Assembly: GCA_030589175.1 (NCBI GenBank)
Contig: JAUUWJ010000014.1
Location: 1-9,520, forward strand
Length of the DNA: 9,520 nucleotides
Source of the DNA: Actinomycetes bacterium
GTDB taxonomy: Bacteria > Actinomycetota > Aquicultoria > SURF-47 > JAUUWJ01
Reading direction: 5' to 3'
Shown here: positions 7,901-9,520 of the stretch, one piece after another
How positions within the stretch are numbered: position 1 is the first letter of the stretch
Layout: each line of letters starts with the position of its first letter
Position numbers and translations under genes: made by a program
The notes under the pieces: model-generated
Seen by the model: only the letters and a program-made list of their open reading frames with translations
Databases searched by the model: none
Told to the model about the DNA's origin: nothing

Positions 7901-7925
7901 GTTTTGAAATCTCTATCCTGGGTAT
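7901..7925 (+). promoter_or_regulatory. Sigma-B-like general-stress promoter of the KGG gene cluster
   Basis: GTTTTG (7901-7906), 13 bases, then GGGTAT (7920-7925), a near match to the Bacillus sigma-B consensus GTTTAA-N12-15-GGGTAT; actinobacterial SigF/SigB sites also carry GGGTAT or GGGTAC. Transcription would begin near 7932, about 57 bases before the TTG start. The target fits: GsiB, a KGG-repeat protein, is a classic sigma-B regulon member in Bacillus. No sigma factor gene is in the window, so this rests on motif and context. Confidence 0.5.
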
Positions 7926-7974
7926 TTAAAAAGTACTTAGATAAAGGATTCAGTTTTTTAGGCTTTATACACTG

Positions 7975-7982
7975 AGGAGGTG
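7975..7982 (+). promoter_or_regulatory. Strong ribosome binding site that fixes the TTG start of KGG1
   Basis: AGGAGGTG is a near-perfect anti-16S match, six bases before the TTG at 7989-7991. It supports the TTG over the in-frame ATG six codons later, and the resulting N-terminus (MARKGAMTV) aligns with those of the next two KGG proteins. Confidence 0.8.
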
Positions 7983-7988
7983 TGTTTA

Positions 7989-8147
7989 TTGGCTAGGAAG
8001 GGAGCAATGACCGTGCAAGAGGCTGGGCGCAAGGGCGGCAAAATGACAGCAAAAAAGTATGGTCCAGAATTTTATGAAGAAATAGGTCACAAAGGTGGCC
8101 AGAAAGTAAAGAAATTAATAAATCGCGGCAAGCGCGCTGCAAAATAA
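7989..8147 (+). CDS. KGG-repeat stress protein 1 (GsiB-like), 52 residues
   Basis: A very basic, glycine-rich small protein of the KGG stress-induced family, to which Bacillus GsiB belongs. These proteins are hydrophilic and resemble plant LEA proteins; an exact molecular function is not established. The translation starts MARKGAMTVQEAGRKGG (TTG start) and has one full unit: RKGGKMTAKK, then YGPEFYEEIGHKGGQ, and a basic tail ending NRGKRAAK. KGG motifs sit at residues 15-17 and 35-37. It begins after a strong AGGAGGTG and a sigma-B-like promoter, and ends 12 bases before the next KGG gene, so the two are surely co-transcribed. A 44-base stretch (8067-8110) matches KGG2 at 41 positions, and the three differences are all silent. 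Confidence 0.88.
   Translation: MARKGAMTVQEAGRKGGKMTAKKYGPEFYEEIGHKGGQKVKKLINRGKRAAK
8067..8110 (+). repeat. KGG unit, copy in gene 1 (pairs with 8322-8365)
   Basis: This 44-base segment encodes EFYEEIGHKGGQKVK and is 41/44 identical to 8322-8365. All three differences fall at third codon positions and leave the protein unchanged, so the copies arose by duplication and have been kept under selection at the protein level. Confidence 0.8.
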
Positions 8148-8159
8148 GGGGGGATATAT

Positions 8160-8399
8160 ATGGCAGCAAAAGGAAAGTTAACTGTAAGAGAAGCCGGAAG
8201 AAAAGGCGGAAAGTCCACAAGCAAACGTTATGGACCTGAGTTCTATGAAACTATTGGACGCAAAGGTGGCAGAATTGGCGGACCAAAAGGCGGACAAACG
8301 ACAAAGAGAAAATATGGCCACGAATTTTACGAAGAAATAGGGCACAAAGGCGGCCAGAAAGTAAAAGCTCTTATTAAGAAGGGCAAAAAGGCTCTGTAG
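8160..8399 (+). CDS. KGG-repeat stress protein 2 (GsiB-like), 79 residues
   Basis: The longest of three tandem KGG proteins. It carries the shared N-terminus MAAKGKLTVREAGRKGG and two FYE units: YGPEFYETIGRKGG (24-37) and YGHEFYEEIGHKGGQ (52-66), with a basic tail ending KKGKKAL. The link between units, RIGGPKGGQ (38-46), gives one more KGG motif, making four in all (residues 15-17, 35-37, 43-45, 63-65). Its ribosome binding site, AGGGGGG (8147-8152), overlaps the stop of KGG1 and sits seven bases before the ATG. No membrane segment, cysteine or catalytic motif is present; it is likely a soluble, poorly structured protectant. The family call is strong. Confidence 0.92.
   Translation: MAAKGKLTVREAGRKGGKSTSKRYGPEFYETIGRKGGRIGGPKGGQTTKRKYGHEFYEEIGHKGGQKVKALIKKGKKAL
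8322..8365 (+). repeat. KGG unit, second copy in gene 2 (pairs with 8067-8110)
   Basis: It is the partner of the 44-base repeat in KGG1, with three silent differences. The same protein unit recurs in KGG3 (about 8604-8658), where the DNA match is lower and the KGG codons are disrupted by a one-base deletion. Confidence 0.8.
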
Positions 8400-8462
8400 C
8401 AGCTTTAAAAGTGCTTAAATTGGTAAAAAAATAATTAGAAATAGAAAATTATACTAATGTAA

Positions 8463-8470
8463 TAAGGAGG
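8463..8470 (+). promoter_or_regulatory. Ribosome binding site of KGG3
   Basis: TAAGGAGG is an excellent Shine-Dalgarno sequence seven bases before the ATG at 8478. It shows that the gene is still set up for efficient translation despite the frameshift near its end. Confidence 0.8.
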
Positions 8471-8477
8471 TGTTTTC

Positions 8478-8657
8478 ATGGCACAGAAAGGCAGAATGAC
8501 AGTTAGAGAAGCAGGTCAGAAGGGTGGCCGTACGACTTTCAAAAAACACGGTCCTGAATTTTACGAATCCATTGGAAAGAAGGGTGGACAAGCAACAAGT
8601 AAGAAGTACGGACACGGATTTTATGAAGAAATTGGCCATAAGGTGGACAAAAAGTAA
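8478..8657 (+). CDS. KGG-repeat stress protein 3 (GsiB-like), frameshifted near its 3' end
   Basis: As written this encodes 59 residues: MAQKGRMTVREAGQKGG, unit YGHGFYEEIGHK and then KVDKK-stop; the first unit is HGPEFYESIGKKGGQ. Its siblings continue HKGGQKV-. If one G is added to AAGGTGG at 8640-8646, the frame becomes HKGGQKVRNLIQRGKES with a TAA at 8687-8689, matching the tails of KGG1 (KKLINRGKRAAK) and KGG2 (KALIKKGKKAL). So a one-base deletion has removed the last KGG and the basic tail. The deletion is in a short G run, where assembly errors also occur. The stop of the restored frame lies in the terminator hairpin, which shows the tail was once coding. The gap of 78 bases from KGG2 is the largest in the cluster, and a weak separate promoter is possible there. 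Confidence 0.85.
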   Translation: MAQKGRMTVREAGQKGGRTTFKKHGPEFYESIGKKGGQATSKKYGHGFYEEIGHKVDKK

Positions 8658-8676
8658 GAAATTTAATCCAACGAGG

Positions 8677-8720
8677 CAAGGAGTCTTAAAAAAAAGACTC
8701 CTTGTTTCCCTTTTTTGTTT
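8677..8720 (+). terminator. Rho-independent terminator of the KGG cluster
   Basis: CAAGGAGTCTT (8677-8687) pairs perfectly with AAGACTCCTTG (8694-8704) around an A6 loop, an 11-bp stem, and is followed by a T-rich tract (8705-8720, TTTCCC then six T). It closes the KGG cluster and overlaps the last codons of the frame-restored KGG3. It separates these genes from the CBS/Hsp20 pair. Confidence 0.9.
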
Positions 8721-8775
8721 ATTTTCCAATTCTTGAGAAATATCTTATGTAGAAAGAAAAAGTGGGGGGATATTT

Positions 8776-9189
8776 GTGCAAGTTCGCAATATAATGACAA
8801 CCGATCTAGTAGCTTTAGAGCAAAACGCAAGCGTAAAAAAAGCGGCTGATCTTATGAAAAAGTTTAATATCGGCTGTGTTTTAGAAACACAAAACAATGA
8901 ACTCACAGGCATTATTACCGATAGAGATATCGTAATGCGGCTAATAGCGGAAGGAAAAGACCCGGCGCAAAACACTTTGGGGGATTTTATGACCCAATCT
9001 CCAGTTACGGTATCGCCTGATCTTGATATACATATGGCGGCTAATATTATGGCTGAACATCAAATAAGAAGATTACCGGTTATTGAGAATAAGCAGATTG
9101 TAGGCATAGTAAGCCTTGGTGATTTAGCAGTTGATGCGGCGCACGAGGCCGAAGATGTTTTAGGTGATGTGTCAAAACCTACAAGATAA
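8776..9189 (+). CDS. Tandem CBS-domain protein
   Basis: A 137-residue protein made of one CBS pair and little else. CBS1 covers about residues 1-60 (VRNIMTTDLVALEQNASVKKAADLM, then GIITDRDIV) and CBS2 about 68-130 (LGDFMTQSPVTVSPDLDIHMAANIM, then RRLPVIENKQIVGIVSLGDL). Both end in the G-I-I/V-T/S-x-x-D pattern that in the family lines the adenosine-nucleotide site (TDRD at 48-51, SLGD at 113-116). Stand-alone CBS pairs usually sense AMP, ATP or related ligands; the partner is unknown here. The start is GTG with a G-rich site (8764-8769) six bases upstream. It lies 19 bases before the Hsp20 gene, so the two are probably one transcript. A -10-like TATCTT (8741-8746) is too weak to call a promoter. 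Confidence 0.9.
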   Translation: MQVRNIMTTDLVALEQNASVKKAADLMKKFNIGCVLETQNNELTGIITDRDIVMRLIAEGKDPAQNTLGDFMTQSPVTVSPDLDIHMAANIMAEHQIRRLPVIENKQIVGIVSLGDLAVDAAHEAEDVLGDVSKPTR

Positions 9190-9197
9190 ATAAAAAT

Positions 9198-9204
9198 AGG
9201 AGGT
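9198..9204 (+). promoter_or_regulatory. Ribosome binding site of the Hsp20 gene
   Basis: AGGAGGT is a consensus Shine-Dalgarno sequence about five bases before the ATG at 9209-9211. It decides the start of the gene that runs off the window. Confidence 0.85.
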
Positions 9205-9208
9205 AATA

Positions 9209-9520
9209 ATGTCGCTTAGAAAATGGAGCCCGTTCGACGATTTGGTGGATATACAAAAAGATATAAGTCGTTTTTTTAGAAGTGCTTTAGGCTATGGTAC
9301 GGAAACAATAAGTACGATGGTTGAAAGAGGGCAATGGGTACCAGCCGTAGACGTATATACAAAAGATGGAAAGCTTATGGTAAAAACCCAGGTACCCGGA
9401 GTAGATCCTTCAAATATTAATGTTAGAGTAAAAAATGGCCATTTGATAATAACTGGTGAGCGCAAAGCTGAAGAAAAAGTTGAAGAGAAAGATGTTTACC
9501 GGATGGAGAGCAGTTATGGA
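9209..9520 (+). CDS. Hsp20/alpha-crystallin small heat-shock protein, cut by the right edge
   Basis: The first 104 residues are visible. The N-terminus MSLRKWSPFDDLVDIQKDISRFF is the usual amphipathic arm of bacterial Hsp20 proteins. The alpha-crystallin domain begins at about WVPAVDVY (43-50) and goes on through GKLMVKTQVPGVDPSNINV and NGHLIITGER (81-90) to YRMESSYG at the edge. These proteins hold unfolding proteins in large oligomers without ATP. About 40 residues should be missing, including the C-terminal G-V-L motif and I-x-I tail. It follows the CBS gene by 19 bases. No CIRCE element or other known heat-shock operator is seen upstream, so regulation probably comes from the start of the CBS transcript. 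Confidence 0.93.
   Translation, partial: MSLRKWSPFDDLVDIQKDISRFFRSALGYGTETISTMVERGQWVPAVDVYTKDGKLMVKTQVPGVDPSNINVRVKNGHLIITGERKAEEKVEEKDVYRMESSYG

Larger units (their letters stand above)
7803..7988 (+). other. Leader region between the GT20 and KGG genes
   Basis: This is the longest non-coding stretch, about 186 bases and AT-rich. It holds the sigma-B-like promoter (7901-7925) and the ribosome binding site of the first KGG gene. No terminator hairpin for the GT20 gene, no RNA gene and no riboswitch-like structure is recognisable. Confidence 0.6.

Noticed and set aside
7989..8657. The KGG repeats as a CRISPR array or mobile element
   Set aside because: The repeats are in-frame coding units with silent differences, spacing is not uniform, and there are no cas genes, transposase or terminal inverted repeats.
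8454..8729. Minus-strand open frame covering KGG3 and its terminator, and the +1 frame 8524-8736
   Set aside because: Both run through the terminator hairpin and lack binding sites. KGG3 in its own frame has a strong Shine-Dalgarno sequence and clear homology to its neighbours.
1..9520. tRNA, rRNA or phage/insertion-sequence features
   Set aside because: No cloverleaf, rRNA signature, transposase, integrase or attachment repeat was recognisable by eye on either strand.

Overview
The window looks like a piece of a low-GC bacterial chromosome. Shine-Dalgarno sites are clear before several genes, starts include TTG and GTG, one gene has a TATAAT-type extended -10, and the one obvious terminator is a hairpin plus T-tract. 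TAA, TAG and TGA all appear as ordinary stops, so there is no sign of a changed genetic code. The phylum cannot be fixed from this sequence. The sigma-B-like promoter motifs and GsiB-like KGG proteins would suit a Firmicutes/Actinobacteria-type lineage, but that is inference.

Left part, minus strand (about 1-4300): a probable operon read right to left. It holds a MEMO/AmmeMemoRadiSam-B family protein (3458-4300), an Mre11/SbcD nuclease (2283-3428) and a Rad50/SbcC ATPase (1-2296, running off the left edge). Mre11 and Rad50 overlap by 14 bases. The Rad50 frame is open across the whole visible 2.3 kb and keeps Walker A, zinc hook, signature motif and Walker B. It is cut by a single in-frame TAA at codon 164.

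Middle part, plus strand (4301-7802): a 124-base divergent intergenic region holds a TTCG-loop hairpin, a 12-bp palindrome and an extended -10 promoter. It is followed by an unknown four-helix membrane protein, a TreT-like GT4 trehalose synthase and a GT20 (trehalose-6-phosphate synthase-like) glycosyltransferase. Both glycosyltransferases point to synthesis of trehalose or a related compatible solute.

Right part, plus strand (7803-9520): three tandem small KGG-repeat (GsiB-like) stress proteins, the third with a one-base frameshift near its 3' end, closed by a strong terminator. A two-CBS-domain protein and an Hsp20 small heat-shock protein (cut by the right edge) follow. The longest gene-free stretch is about 186 bases (7803-7988).

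Taken together, 4400-9520 reads as a general-stress island: solute synthesis, desiccation/osmotic-type KGG proteins, an adenylate-sensing-type CBS protein and a chaperone. Two sigma-B-like sites (GTTTTG-N13-GGGTAT before the KGG genes, GTGTAT-N13-GGGTAT before treT) could tie it together. The most noteworthy observations are these shared promoter motifs, the two isolated reading-frame lesions (Rad50 and KGG3), and the tandem KGG array with a varying number of repeat units. I did not find clear evidence of a wholly new multi-gene system.
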